A stretch of 64,000 nucleotides of DNA from the NCBI GenBank assembly GCA_036365515.1, contig CM070873.1, positions 222,754,876-222,818,875 of the forward strand, read 5' to 3'. The DNA is from Torymus aiolomorphi (Eukaryota > Arthropoda > Insecta > Hymenoptera > Torymidae). The translations under genes and the position numbers were made by a program. The notes under the pieces were generated by a model, which searched no databases, was not told the origin of the DNA, and was given only the letters and a program-made list of their open reading frames with translations. This document shows positions 1-11,428 of the stretch, piece after piece (the first letter of the stretch is position 1; each line of letters opens with the position of its first letter).

Positions 1-135
1 ATGTCAAACATAGATAACAGTTACATAGATGTCGAACAACTTTCTTTCTGGTATGTCACAAAGCTCATGGCACAAAGCTCATGGCACGAAATGTGGATTC
101 GCTCTAAGGGAGCATGTACAAAAGCGCTGTGCTGT

Positions 136-195
136 GCGATGCCGTGCGATGCCGTACGATGCCGTTCAATGCCGCGCGGTGCCGCACGATTAGTG
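136..195. repeat. 10-bp tandem repeat (GATGCCGTGC-like)
   Basis: About six imperfect 10-bp copies of GCGATGCCGT-like sequence, GC-rich and rich in CpG within otherwise AT-rich DNA. The period is seen directly. I see no gene here, although the stretch lies in a short open frame starting at base 1. Confidence 0.6.
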
Positions 196-302
196 CTTCG
201 TCCGATCCGTTGTCTAAATGGTTCAAAATAAATTGTAAGTTGTATCTCTGCATGATTTAAATTAAATAGTTAAATAAATAATGCAGAGATACAACTTATC
301 TG

Positions 303-1089
303 CCATCTGCAATCTTTGTTTATGACGAAAAAAATAAGCATAGCCTGGATTGCTCCGAAACATTCTGCAGGTAAAATCATTGTTAAATCACTGTAAATGT
401 TGCTAATGTCAACATTATGTTAATTTTACGGTGTTATAACACTTTTTTTTTGTTTAATACTGTTTAATAATTAATTTACAGAATGGACCAAAGTAAAATG
501 GAAAAAATGTTAACGTGTTGTAAACTAAATGTGACAGCAGTATCGTTATTGATAATAGCTAGAATATTAAAAAAAAAAAGAAAAAAAACTCAGGAGATGG
601 TGGGTTTTTGTGTATCTACTAAAACATGAACAATAATATATTTTATTACAAATTATTATTATTATTAAATTAAATAATTAATAATAATAATCATTAATAA
701 TTATTAATAATTAATTGTTATTAAGAATTAATTAATTAATTATTATTAATAATTATTAATAATTAATTGTTATTAAGAATTGATTAATTAATTATTATTA
801 ATAATTATTAATAATTAATTTATTAAATTATTATTTCTTTTATTACAAACGAGGACACAACAGTTCCATGTGACATACAGTAGGTTAAGAGTTGCTTTTT
901 TATTTTAATCTATGCTATTCCATGCTATTAAACAAAAAAAAAAGTGTTATAACACCGTAAAATTAATATAATGTTGACATTAGCAAAATTTACAATGATT
1001 TAACAATGATTTTACCTGTAGAATATTTCGGAGCAATCCAGGCTATGCTTGATTTTTTTCGTCATAAACAAAGATTGCAGATAGCAAAC
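303..1089. mobile_element. Foldback element, PIF/Harbinger-like, with long arms
   Basis: Arms of about 165 bp at 303-468 and 923-1089 are inverted copies of each other, with shared blocks such as CAATCTTTGTTTATGACG and TTTTACGGTGTTATAACAC. Between them is a small plus-strand reading frame at 483 and about 200 bp of AATAATTATT-type low-complexity DNA (642-840). One frame near 590 reads Arg-Arg-Trp-Trp, the N-terminal signature of Harbinger transposases. Outer ends and target duplication are not resolved, and the true element may extend beyond 1089. A separate small palindrome (236-296) sits just outside the left arm. Confidence 0.6.
483..630 (+). pseudogene. Fragment of Harbinger transposase N-terminus
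   Basis: A start codon at 483 opens a short frame with a Lys-rich stretch. A one-base frame change then gives RRWWVF, matching the RRWWVRP block near the N-terminus of PIF/Harbinger (HARBI1-like) transposases. No DDE domain follows, so this cannot be an active transposase. The assignment rests on this short motif plus three similar fragments elsewhere in the window. Confidence 0.4.
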
Positions 1090-1309
1090 TCATATGTCCA
1101 AAAGGGCTTGGAGCACGGAAGCAATACTCTTGATAGACGGGGCACTCCGATTCGAAAAGCGCTCGGCAAGCTGTGGCACGGGGCGGCCCGGGCGGCGACG
1201 GCACCATACGTATGCGATTTGCGCTCCGAAATGTACCCGCGAATTGCGCTGATCTTAAAGACTTTTTTGCAATTTTATAACAGTTTTTGTATTTACGCAA
1301 AATAAGTAT

Positions 1310-1807
1310 GTAATACTGTAAGTAAATATGTACTTATTGATTAAAAAATATATATTTGAGATTGAAAGCAATTGCAAACTAACTTTTGTTATACACATAC
1401 TAAACAATTAAATGTTAAGAAGGTAATAAAATCACAAAACATAAGAAAATAATACTCTTGTTACATCTTTTATTATAAAATATTTATGAAATACATAAAA
1501 ATATAAACAATAATTTTAATTTCAGAATACATCTACAAACTACATTATTAGAAATAAAATTATTCAAAAACTTAATCAGAATAAAGTAATATTATATCTT
1601 CACATATAAAAAAATAAATAAATAAAAGCAGCTAATTTTTTAGCTTATTTTCAGAAATAAACTTAGTTTACTAATGTGTCAATAAATAATTACTCCATGC
1701 AGCCAAAATTATACCAATGATATAAATACACAAAAAATAAATGTTAAAAACATGTACTGATTAAGTTTTTCAATAAATAAATTACATATTTTATAGTACA
1801 TAATGAT
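1310..1807. other. AT-rich spacer downstream of Pch2
   Basis: No gene or repeat of note. It should hold the 3' untranslated end of the minus-strand Pch2 gene, but I could not place one convincing polyadenylation signal. Confidence 0.5.
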
Positions 1808-3922
1808 TTAACTTTCAAAACAATTTTCTCGTTGTCTTTGAACAGCAAGATGCATAGCTCGTAGAAACTTTGTTAGGGCACAATGTTTTATTTGTAAATG
1901 AAGTGCATGTGCTAAAAAAGGTATTTTTCTTAAAGTACGTCCACTTAATCCTACACTTTCACGAGATAATTCAAACAACATAAGGCTGTGTTTTGTTTGA
2001 GAATTTTCTTCATATCCCAGCATTTTCAAATAAGTAAGATCATAAATTTCTTCAGATTCAATAAAATCAGTCTAAAATGAAAAAATATAAACTTATTTAA
2101 ATATTATTTTACAAAATAGTTTAATTTATAGATTATATAAATAATTTATACCCTCATTAATTCTTTGATACAAGTATTATAAATTTTGTAAATAGCTTGT
2201 TGATTTGGGAGAGATACGTATTGCTTTATGTCAGCACGATCAACAAATGCTAAGTCTATAGCTTCTGTTAAATTACTTGTTGTTAAAATTAAAACATTTG
2301 GAAAACGTTTTATATTGTCAAGTTGTGTTAATAAAGCATTTACAACTCTAATAGAATCACTTGGCTCGCTACCATTTGTGCAAGCTTTTCGAGCATGAGC
2401 TAAAGATTCAATCTCGTCAATTAATATGCATACTAAAGCTTTTGGATCTTGCAATAGTGCTTTGATCTCAGTGAAGAGATTCATAACTAATTTACCACTC
2501 TAAAAATATGAAAACAAACATAGAAATATATAATTAAAACCATAAAAAGCTGGAGTATAATTATATTATAATTATATTCAAAAAGCTACCTCTGAAAACC
2601 ACTTTGAAAACAAACTATGACTGTTTATTTCTACAAGTTCTCCTCGTGTGAAACGGTTTCCAAGACGAATGGTAATTTTCTGGGCTAAAGCTTTGCACAA
2701 ACTAGTCTTTCCTGTTCCAGGAGGTCCATGCAAAAGGATGACTTTATTCCAACTTATTACATGAGGATCAACTTGTCTTTCAGAATAAATCATTGCAGTT
2801 TCAACAAAATTTACTAACTGTAAATTGATAAAAATTGAATTTCAAGTGAATAAAATGTGAAAATTGAAAGAAAACTAATTTACATTTTCTTTAACTCCTG
2901 TTTCATAAAATAAATTTTCCCAAAGTCCAAAAAATTCTTGTGAAGGTAATATCCAATGAGCTGCAGCAGGAATTTCCTCCCCATCTTTGTGCATAGTTTC
3001 AAGTGCTACATCTTCATTATTTAAACGGTAAATATGAATAACAGTTGTTAATCCTCGTAATTTCACATGCGTTTTCTACAAATTTTTAAGAAATAAAATA
3101 AAAGAAATATTAGATCATATTCTTTTAAACTTTTAAAATATTTACAATGATAAATTTACCTCTTCTGGTCCACAAGAACAAAAAATTGATTTAACATGGT
3201 TTTTTAACCCTTCAATAGAATAACTTGGTGGTAACAAAGATTTATTTAAAAGAATTTCTTCTACTGAGTCCAGCTCAGCTTGTACCAATTCTTCAATTTC
3301 ATTATTTGTCAACATGCTGAATCAAAATTATATAAGAATTTAATTACAAAATACAAAAAGAACATAATTATTAAATATTTCATTATTTTAATTAATTAAT
3401 AAACAAAAAATTTGATTTAACGTACCAATAAGAGTTATGAAGTAAAAAACTAATAATTATTATTTAGTTGTAAAAACAATAAAACTTTTTGTTTAATTAT
3501 TTTTTTTTATTTCAAAATGATTTTATTATTCAAACTCCATGAACCAAATATGAATTTTACGAAAAAAAAGATTACTTACATTAGAAATGTTGATTAATAG
3601 GTAAAATTTTATAGGTAAATTTTGTTTATCTCTGTTACACTAATTTTTTTTTAAACAATAAAAAGACACTTGTATTATTTAGTTTAAGTTTAGCTGCTTT
3701 AACTTAGGTTAATTTTATAAATAATTAAATAATATATGCTCTATAATAAGTAGGTTAAACATGTAAAATAATCTTATGTATTATATTATTGTAGAAAGTT
3801 TTGTGTAAGTATATCATAAAATATAATTAATTAATTATGTACTTTGTAAATCATTCTTTTATTAATAATAATACGCACCTGTCAATTCGTTGACAAACTT
3901 CTACGTGCAATACGTCGTACAT
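1808..3922 (-). CDS. Pch2: Pachytene checkpoint protein 2 / TRIP13, AAA+ ATPase
   Basis: Six exons on the minus strand (3922-3879, 3316-3160, 3075-2884, 2817-2590, 2499-2152, 2071-1808) join in frame at GT-AG borders to 410 residues, close to human TRIP13 (432). The family is a hexameric AAA+ remodeller that opens HORMA-domain proteins such as Mad2, using p31comet as adaptor in the spindle checkpoint, and regulates meiotic HORMADs. Seen here: Walker A GPPGTGKT at about 162-169, Walker B aspartate-glutamate at 235-236, sensor-1 Asn at about 282, DRAD arginine at about 295, and sensor-2 GLSGR arginine at about 368. The first exon encodes HVEVCQR, matching the N-terminal HVEV segment of TRIP13. 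This supports the start at 3922 rather than the in-frame ATG at 3315. All key residues are intact. It diverges from tektin-1. Confidence 0.95.
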
Positions 3923-4653
3923 ATTTACAAAACACGTAAGATTTACTACGGCAATAAATTAAAAAATCCTTTGGTCTTAATACTTTACAAGAAAAACAAT
4001 AAACGAGTACTAAATACAACGTGAAAACAAATTACCGGCAATCAAAAACAAATCGAGACCGTTACGTTTAGTATGATGGTTGGGGGTTGGGGATTTAGGA
4101 CTGAACTCGCGCCATTCGGGGATTGAATGCTGTTGACCTGTTGTTGATCTAGAATTCTTGATTGTGATTGGTAGTAATTTGACATAGCGATGCGTCGTGA
4201 TTCGCGTATCTTGTTGGTAACTTTTTTTAATGAAATGTAACGCGGTAAAATGAAACGAATTATTTAATTATGTTTTAAATTGTTGTGATATTTTTTCAAC
4301 TATTAGAACCATTTTACAAATAATTTGTCATTAAACCACAGCTTTAACAGGCCGTATTTTCTTCTTTTACTAAAAATAGGAATATATCTAAATTTAAAAA
4401 TTGCTTATAAGTTTATAGAAGAGTAAGCTTATAAGTATTACATATATTTTTTATATACTTTGAAATCTTTGATTTGAATTTTTGAATTAAATATTTTATT
4501 CACAGAACAACGACTATACCGAGATATGCCAACTATATGTATATATATGGATGCATTGTTTCCTTAGAAACATACTTATTATGGATCAAACGTTCTTTCA
4601 AAAAATCTCTTAAGTAGAACCTGATATTTTGAATATTTTTGAAAAATAAAAAA
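3923..4653. promoter_or_regulatory. Shared upstream region of Pch2 and tektin-1
   Basis: These 731 bp separate two divergent start codons, so both promoters must lie here or in undetected 5' exons. A GC-richer block at about 4020-4210 (including GTTGGGGGTTGGGG) stands out and is a reasonable core for a bidirectional promoter. I see no TATA box I would defend. Confidence 0.4.
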
Positions 4654-6359
4654 ATGGCAAATCCTCTACAAGTCGATCAACAAATTAATCAAAGTCAGTC
4701 AAATGAAAAAAAATCTAAATTTACATTAGATAATTGGCAGTACAATAATCATATCCGGTAATCTTTGTTTTTCATTAGAAAAGTTATGTTAGTCTTTATT
4801 TTATCCTGTTTCAAATTGTATTACAGATATCATTGTTCTGAAACACAACAAAAATTAGCCCGTGAAATAATAGTAAAATCCAATCAAATATGTGCACGCA
4901 CTACTGAGACAGTAAAAAATAATAGAGATGATACTAATCATTGTCTTCATGAAAGAATAAATGAAATTCAATTTTGTAAAGAAGAGTTGCTCCATAAAAG
5001 AAATGAATTACCACTGGAAATAGATGCACTTTCAACTTATAGGGACCGCTTGATAGATTCATTAACTTCATTGAGACAGAATGCTCTTGAGATCTGTGAA
5101 AAATGTTTGTTAGCTAGGTAAATATGGCTTAATGTAATTTAGTATATTTTTATTACATTAAAATGAAAACTTTTAATTTAATTATTCCACATTATCAATT
5201 ATAATTTTTAGAGAAAACAGAATAGGAATTGATTTAGTTAATGACAATGTAGAAAAAGAATTACATCAAGAATGCTATGGAATTAAATGTGCTGATCGTT
5301 TGATGTCACAAATTTTAGAAGAAACTGTAGAACATATTCGACGTCTAAAATCAACATTGTATCATATAGACCATGATCTTGAAGATAAAGAAAATAATTT
5401 ACGCATTGACAAACATAATTATACACTTAAAGAAACTAGTTTAAATCTCAGCATTTATCAAGGAAAATCAAAACTTGTTCCTTCGTAAGCGTAAAGAATT
5501 TAATGGTCAATGAATATTTTATACACTCATTGAAAATGATTAAAAATTAATTAACTATTTTAGGAGTGTTAATATAGAAGAATGGCAAATGCAAACTAAA
5601 CAGAATGTGGAGTCATCAAAGAATGAAATACAAATAGCAAAACAAATTCGTTCTCGCATTGACCATGCCCTTCAACAGATTATAACTGATTTGATAAAAC
5701 AAAAATCTGCCACTGATGAAGCTTTTAGACAGAGGTTAGAGGAAACCAAAGAAGCTAAGGAAAAATTAGAGTTACATCATTCAGAGGTAATTTGCATCGA
5801 TAAAAAAAAAAGTATAAATAATTAAAACAAATCAAATCCTAAATATAGATTATGCGTCAAACAAATGAAATGACAAAAAATATTACAAGATTGGAAAAAA
5901 TAATTGCTGAAAAAGAAGGGTTTTTAGCATTGGCACATACTCGTCTTGGTAATCGTTGTCATAGACCTGGACTGGAACTCACCTGTGATCATGTTGAAAA
6001 AAGTCTTACTAAAGAAGTTTCTGATTTAAGAGAAGTTGTAGTTCAGCTCCAACAAACATTATTTGAAGTTAGTAATTAAATAATTTATTATAATGTACTT
6101 TTATAAATTTTTTTGTTTATAAAGAAAATATTGAATTCTTTAGAAAAAAAACATGTTTTAACATTAATATATACATAAAAAGCATATTAATATTTAAATT
6201 CTATCAGATTAATTCTTTCAGGCTCAGGCTTCACTCCGCTTTTTGCTCAAGATGCAAATGAAGCTTGAAGAAGATATTAACATCAAAACAAATACACTCA
6301 AAATTGATGGAGTTCATTGTATGTCGATGCGTCAAAGAATGGATTACCATGTATTTTAA
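4654..6359 (+). CDS. Tekt1: Tektin-1, ciliary/flagellar filament protein
   Basis: Six exons (4654-4757, 4827-5117, 5212-5484, 5564-5786, 5849-6067, 6222-6359) give 415 residues, against 418 in human tektin-1. Tektins are coiled-coil filament proteins inside the A-tubule of axonemal doublets; in insects this means sperm tails and sensory cilia. The whole product reads as heptad-rich helix. RIGIDLVNDNVE and HTRL followed by a nonapeptide-like segment align with tektin-1 landmarks. The family nonapeptide RPNVELCRD is here RPGLELTCD (about residues 336-344), so several positions differ. The start is the first ATG in exon 1, followed by a polar leader of about 35 residues. It ends 44 nt from the AIP stop codon on the opposite strand. 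Confidence 0.93.
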
Positions 6360-6371
6360 TTAACTAGTGAC

Positions 6372-6389
6372 ATTAAATTGTGGTTTATT
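6372..6389. terminator. Overlapping poly(A) signals of tektin-1 and AIP
   Basis: ATTAAA at 6372-6377 on the plus strand lies 13 nt past the tektin-1 stop. AATAAA at 6389-6384 on the minus strand lies 15 nt past the AIP stop. Cleavage 10-30 nt beyond each would put each transcript's 3' end across or into the other gene's last codons. The hexamers are seen; their use is inferred. Confidence 0.45.
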
Positions 6390-6403
6390 ATTTTAACAAA
6401 AAC

Positions 6404-7744
6404 TTAACTTGCAAACATATTAGCAAGCTGTTTAGACTGTATTTTATTTCTTTCTTTGATAGCTAGTGTAAATGACTGTAACTCTTTAGCAACAATAGAT
6501 TGCAAAGATTTATCTAACTCTGCAGCTTTCGTTAAATCAGCAATAGCTTCTTTCTCATTCCAAGCTCCTATATGTGCTTTTCCTCTTCTATAAACTGCTT
6601 TAACATTATCTAAAAAAGGTTAATTTTTTATTATTAATAAGAGTAAATAATAATAATAAAGAGTATTAATATAACACATACATACTGGGATTACTTTTAA
6701 GTACTGTAGTGCAATGCTCAATTACAGCATAATACTCTTTATTTAATAATTTACATTGTGCATAATTAAGAAGCAGAGGAATTTTCATCTCATTCAAGCT
6801 TAGCCATTCTGTATCATTTGGTTTTTCTCTATAAAATATATATTTTGTTATATTTTATAAAAGTTAGGATAAGTTTCTGATTTATGTCCTTTTTGTTTAA
6901 TCATACATACGCAAGCATAAGTTGTTCAATTATACCAATTGCTTGAGCATATGTGTTGGCAGCATCTTCATATTTATTTTCTCTGAATAAAATATTTCCT
7001 TTATCTTTTAAAACTGGAATATTTTTAAGTTTCTCCTCTTCTGTCATTTGCCAAGATTCTTTTTCATATTCGTGTGGAAGTACAGCTTGTAATAATTCTA
7101 TACAAAAACAAATACTTAAAAAAATAAAATTATTGTAAAAAAAAGCAAAGCAATAAAAACAGTAATACCGATAATAAACTCCAAATTTTGAGAATTTTTT
7201 ATCAGGTCATTCAAATCTTCATATCCTATTCCTTCATTTTGTAATGTTACTCCACAACAATGATGATTGCGTCTTTCATTTGTAGGTTTACCAGCTTCAC
7301 GAAGAGTCTTTGATACAAATGGATATGCAGTAACTAGCTAAAAGGGCAGAAACTATGAAATAGTTATTTTAAATTTGACTTAAAAAAAATAATTATATTT
7401 ACACTTTTATCAACTGTAAATACAGCAACTTCATTTATAGCCATTTTTTGAACTATAACTTCCCATACTTCTAGTTTAAATTGTTTTCCTAATACTAATT
7501 CCATTGGTTTTCCCAGTAGTCTACTATCATCAATAATAGTTTTTTGAGGGTCACATTTTCTAGTTTTAAAATGAAAAACTACCTAAAAATATTCAATCAG
7601 TTTATAAGAACAGCAAAATATTTTTATTTAATTTACAGTAATATAATAGTTAGGAAAAATGATTATACTCACTTTTGTTCCAGGTACAAATGTAACTTCT
7701 TTGTTTCCAATATGAAGTACTTTTTTAACAATTAGGTTATCCAT
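6404..7744 (-). CDS. AIP: AH receptor-interacting protein (AIP/XAP2)-like co-chaperone
   Basis: Six exons (7744-7673, 7582-7403, 7337-7169, 7097-6911, 6828-6686, 6609-6404) give 318 residues (human AIP 330). The N-terminal half is an FKBP-like domain of the catalytically inactive kind, with GKPMEL and FKLEVWE as in AIP, followed by HHCCGV. The C-terminal half is three TPR-type helical repeats including LLLNYAQCKL and NNVKAVYRRGKAH, the surface that binds the C-terminal EEVD of Hsp90/Hsp70. The family keeps client receptors in cytosolic Hsp90 complexes. All exon joins are GT-AG and in frame. It converges on tektin-1, and its upstream side faces the transposon block. Confidence 0.94.
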
Positions 7745-8261
7745 GATATATAGGAACTGATAAACTATTTTGTCAGCAAATAATATATTTAACCATTTTT
7801 TTATTTACTTTTATATTAAAAATACATATATAGATGTTATTAACATAACAAAATAATTGCCATTATAGGCAGTCTTATAGACACTTTTTTTATAGAGTTA
7901 TCTGTCTCAGGCTATGTAGTCATTGTAGACACTTGTATAGTTGTGACTTGTGTGTTTACAACAAACAGCTCATTCGTTTAAATATTTAGGGAATGGGGTG
8001 ATGCTGTGGTTATCATGCTCTCTCTTTCTAATGGGCGCTTGGTGGGGGGATAGTGTTCCCCTCAACGCCCTCTCCTCCTCTGCCGTCGCCGTTTCACCTC
8101 TTCCCCCACCACTGTAGTTGTGCGAGAGAGATAGCATGACCACGCGCCGCCATTGTTGGCTTCACGACGCCCGTTTAGAGCGCTTATAGAGAAATAGAGC
8201 ATATACTCCTGGGCCTTTATTACGAAATTATCTCAGGGAGAATGTACATAAACACCGCGCT
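7745..8261. promoter_or_regulatory. AIP upstream region with a small foldback
   Basis: AT-rich to about 7980, then GC-rich. The segment 8010-8143 is roughly palindromic: TGGTTATCATGCTCTCTC at its left recurs inverted near 8140, around a C-rich middle. It may be a MITE inserted upstream of AIP. I cannot place the transcription start. Confidence 0.3.
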
Positions 8262-8403
8262 GGGGCCTTTCTACATATGTGTGTTCTGTGTGTTCTATGT
8301 GTTCCCGACAAAGACAGATAGATCTGTTCCGTTTATGTAAGACAGAGACAAACATAGAGAAAAGTTGCCTAGAACAGACAGAACACACATATGTAGAAAG
8401 GGC
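8262..8403. mobile_element. 142-bp foldback MITE, copy 1
   Basis: Inverted ends GGGGCCTTTCTACATATG and CATATGTAGAAAGGGCC enclose an asymmetric middle. An almost identical copy lies at 9113-9254 in the same orientation. The flanking CGCGCTGG/CCTGCGCGG may be part of the terminal repeat. No coding capacity; the open frame here is an artefact of the repeat. Confidence 0.7.
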
Positions 8404-8539
8404 CCTGCGCGGTTCTCTGCTTGCGCTGGTCCATAGTTCCGTTTCTATATTCCATTGCTAATGGTACAATTCTATAGATCTATGTCACACATCTATCATT
8501 TTCATGGTCATGATCATGATTGAAGCCAAAATAAAAAAA

Positions 8540-8858
8540 ATTAGAAAAATGTATAATTTCATTAAAGTTATTGAAATTGTTAAAAAAATTAAGAAAAAAG
8601 AAACAACAATCTTGCAGAAGGTGGTGGGTTCGACCACATTTAGCAATACCTTACAGAAATATTCATTGTGCTTATAGCATTTTATTTAAATATTTTGCAT
8701 TAAAGGATCATGAAGAGTTTTATAGATTTATTAACATGAGTTTAATCAATTTCATCATTTATTTGAACTGGTTAAAGGACATCTCATTATCGCCTAATTC
8801 CATCTTAGTCATCAATAGCTTCATTTTCCAATATTCTAATCAATTTTATAATTCATAG
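8540..8858 (+). pseudogene. Harbinger-type transposase N-terminal fragment
   Basis: Translation from about 8571 gives a Lys-rich stretch followed by CRRWWVRPHL and then a helical segment (HEEFYRFINMS), which matches the Harbinger block RRWWVRP...F.NF.RM. There is no DDE nuclease core and the frame is changed near the A-rich start. It lies between the two MITE copies. I could not define its own terminal repeats. Confidence 0.55.
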
Positions 8859-9112
8859 TATATCATATCAATTGGGTCTTGTGTTTTCTTTCTCGGCTTA
8901 AAATACTTTTGTTCTTAAACTGTCCGTCATATAAACTATCCCTTCATTTATTTAACTTTTCATTTTGGAGCATATACACATCGTCCGTGATTTACAAATA
9001 TCATAGACATGCAACTGCTCATTTTTTTGTAAGAATATACGAATGGAACGGAACGGCAGAGCTAAGCTTCAGCGCAGCGGCAGCACGGCGCAGCACGGCG
9101 CGGCGCAGCGCA

Positions 9113-9254
9113 GGGGCCTTTCTACATATGTGTGTTCTGTGTGTTCTGTGTGTTCCCGACAAAGACAGATAGATCTGTTCCGTTTATGTAAGACAGAGAC
9201 AGACATAGAGAGAAGTTGTCTAGAACAGACAGAACACACATATGTAGAAAGGGC
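9113..9254. mobile_element. 142-bp foldback MITE, copy 2
   Basis: Direct copy of the MITE at 8262-8403, differing at a handful of positions. It is bordered by GCGC-rich DNA on both sides (GCGCAGG before, CCAGCGCGG after). The pair brackets the fragment at 8540-8858. Confidence 0.7.
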
Positions 9255-9315
9255 CCAGCGCGGCGCTTCTATGCCCTAATCACATAACCGCGTACGATCG
9301 CGTACGTTTGCGTAA

Positions 9316-10201
9316 TGCCCTGTCTACAACCACCGATTTTTTTTTGGCGCATGCGTAAAAATCACCAGAGGGGGTTAGGGATGTATGAAGAGCCAACTGT
9401 AAAAAATTAACCCTAAATATTGTTTTCGCTGAACACACCTAAAAAGATCAAAACATGACTACATGAGTTTCTGCTTTCTAACATTAACAAAGAGTCAAGT
9501 GTTGGAAGAAGATTAGTGATTTAGAGATTTTATTATAAGAAGATTTTTCAATTAATGTAAAATGGATGATCATAATCTGGTTGTTGAAGTACTGGAAATA
9601 AGCATTAATTACCTTCGATTAATACAATTACTAAGAAATCGAAAAAAAAATTCAGAAGATGGTGGTGCAAACCATTAATTAGAAATAATTACTTAACAGG
9701 ATATGGTGCTTATGAGAGAGTTTTTACGTATTTTAAGATGAATGACGAAGAAGAGTTCATGAATTTTACTAGAATGAATGTACAAGCATTTATGTATTTA
9801 TGTAATTTAGTTAAAGATAGAATAAAAAAATATAGTCGGAGAGTACCAATACCTCTCCAGAGTTAAGACTGTGTATAACGCTAAAGTAAGTAAATATAAT
9901 AAATGCAAGTTTAGATTGAATGTTAATTTACATATATTTTTACAGCTATTTAGCACATGGCGATTGTGTACAAAAAAATGCATTGTTTTATGCAATTGAT
10001 GTTTCAACTATTCACCAAATCATTCCAGACTAGGTTTCAGTTTAGAAAGCAGAAACTCGTATTCTTTGATTTTTAGGTGTGTTCAACGCAAACTCAATAT
10101 TTAGGGTTAATTTTTTTACGATTGGCTCTTCTTACATCACTAACCCTCTCTGGTGATTTTTGCGCATGCGCAAAAAAAAATCGGTGGTTGTAGACAGGGC
10201 A
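9316..10201. mobile_element. Harbinger element nested in 9272-10523, TAA duplication
   Basis: 886 bp, starting TGCCCTGTCTACAACCACCG and ending with the inverse. It is flanked by TAA at 9313-9315 and 10202-10204. Arms run about 165 bp (to about 9481 and from about 10039) and carry a GCGCATGCG-type palindrome near each end. It holds a broken transposase N-terminus. Because it interrupts the outer element, it is the younger insertion. Confidence 0.8.
9561..9865 (+). pseudogene. Harbinger transposase N-terminal fragment, frameshifted
   Basis: ATG at 9561 opens about 28 residues. One frame change at the A9 run (9642-9650) then leads into FRRWWCKPLI, followed by about 60 residues with GYGAYERVFTYFKMND and FMNFTRMNVQAF, the helical region before the DDE core in HARBI1-like proteins. 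It stops at 9865 before any catalytic residue. This is the best preserved of the four such fragments in the window. Confidence 0.65.
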
Positions 10202-10526
10202 TAAAACCGCGTCCGACGTTAAGGAAAAATCTAGTGATTTTCGCTGTTGCCAACAGCGGCAATGTCAGTGCAATAACTAGTACTTTCGAGGAACAGACCT
10301 ACGTATACGAAAGTCGGCTACTACACCAAGGACAACAAACAAACAAGCAAGCGTTACTCTGATCTACTGCACTTCCTGTGAGTAGGTCTGTTCCTCGAAA
10401 GTACTAGTTATTGCACTGACATTGCCGCTGTTGGCAACAGCGAAAATCACTAGATTCTTTCTTAACGTCGGATGCGGTTGTACGTAGACGTACGCGATCG
10501 TACGCGGTTATGTGATTAGGGCACTA

Positions 10527-10728
10527 CACTGGGGGCGCATCATGGGGCGCGTCGAGATGCGCGTCGAGATCCGCGTCCAAACTGTGCGTTCCAAGCGTGT
10601 TCCAATCCGTTTCAAATCATGGATATAGGGTCAGTGTCGATGTAATCAGAAAAGTGAAACGATGTGAAACGGATTGGAACACACAGTTTGGACGCGCAAC
10701 TCGATGCGCGCCATGACGCGCCCCTATG
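10527..10728. mobile_element. GC-rich foldback element
   Basis: GGGGCGCATCATGGGGCGCG at the left matches, inverted, the GCGCGCCATGACGCGCCCC end at the right. Arms are about 80 bp, and the left arm carries an extra 12-bp GAGATCCGCGTC-like duplication. Target duplication unclear. Non-coding. Confidence 0.55.
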
Positions 10729-11428
10729 TAGATACTCCCTTATGTACATTCTCCCTCACGATGAGAAGGGAGTTGGTGAGAATCAACTAAAAATGGAGTT
10801 GTGCGCATGCGCGAACATGATGTTTTTAGGTTTTGTAAGTACTTTTTTTAAACATTTTTGGTGAAACAAACCGCATGAGTTGAGTGAGAAGGTGAGTTGT
10901 GAGAGAAAATGCTTTCTCTGAGGCTGCGGCCCCAATGCCGTTACGGCGTGTTTTTTCACGCGTGTATATGCACGCGTGTTTAAATTGACAAGCGGAACAG
11001 GAATACAGTTCGCAGAGCGCGGAATTTGAAATTTGAAAACTGTATTCGCATAAAAATTCAAGACATTGGTTAGATTGTCATATAAATATAAGTAATATCA
11101 AAGTATAAGAATTATTTTTTAATATATTTTTTAAATATTTTTATAAAGATATTATATGGTAATATAATTGATGATTAAACGAACTTACCTATGTGAAGTT
11201 CAATCATAATTATATGAGATACTTGTTCGAAGATATTTACATGTAGTACCGCAACTCGTTGCCAGATGACGCCACATTTCAGAGATAGAAAAAGAGCGGA
11301 GCGAGCACCCTCCCCTACCCCTCGTATTCCCGCCGTATCCTCGTATTGTCACTTAGTTTAGAGGTATTTTTATGAATCGGGTTGGGTTCTTATTATGGTT
11401 TTTATAATGGAAGAAGGGTGGGGAATAA

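Larger units (their letters stand above)
9272..10523. mobile_element. Harbinger-like element with CTA target duplication
   Basis: Begins TGCCCTAATCACATAACCGC and ends with its inverse. It is flanked on both sides by CTA (9269-9271 and 10524-10526), consistent with the 3-bp duplications of PIF/Harbinger. A second element (9316-10201) is inserted into its left part. The remaining arms contain a further inverted block, from about 10220-10300 against 10390-10475, around a short unique centre. No transposase of its own is visible. Confidence 0.75.

Noticed and set aside
1006..1305. 99-codon frame on plus and 85 on minus strand
   Set aside because: Spans the inverted arm of a foldback element and unrelated flank; no homology.
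3160..3315. Pch2 start at the ATG at 3315
   Set aside because: An upstream exon (3922-3879) joins in frame at GT-AG borders and supplies the conserved HVEV segment.
8279..8461. 60-codon frame, repeated at 9043-9279
   Set aside because: Lies in the 142-bp MITE; frame is a product of the repeat.
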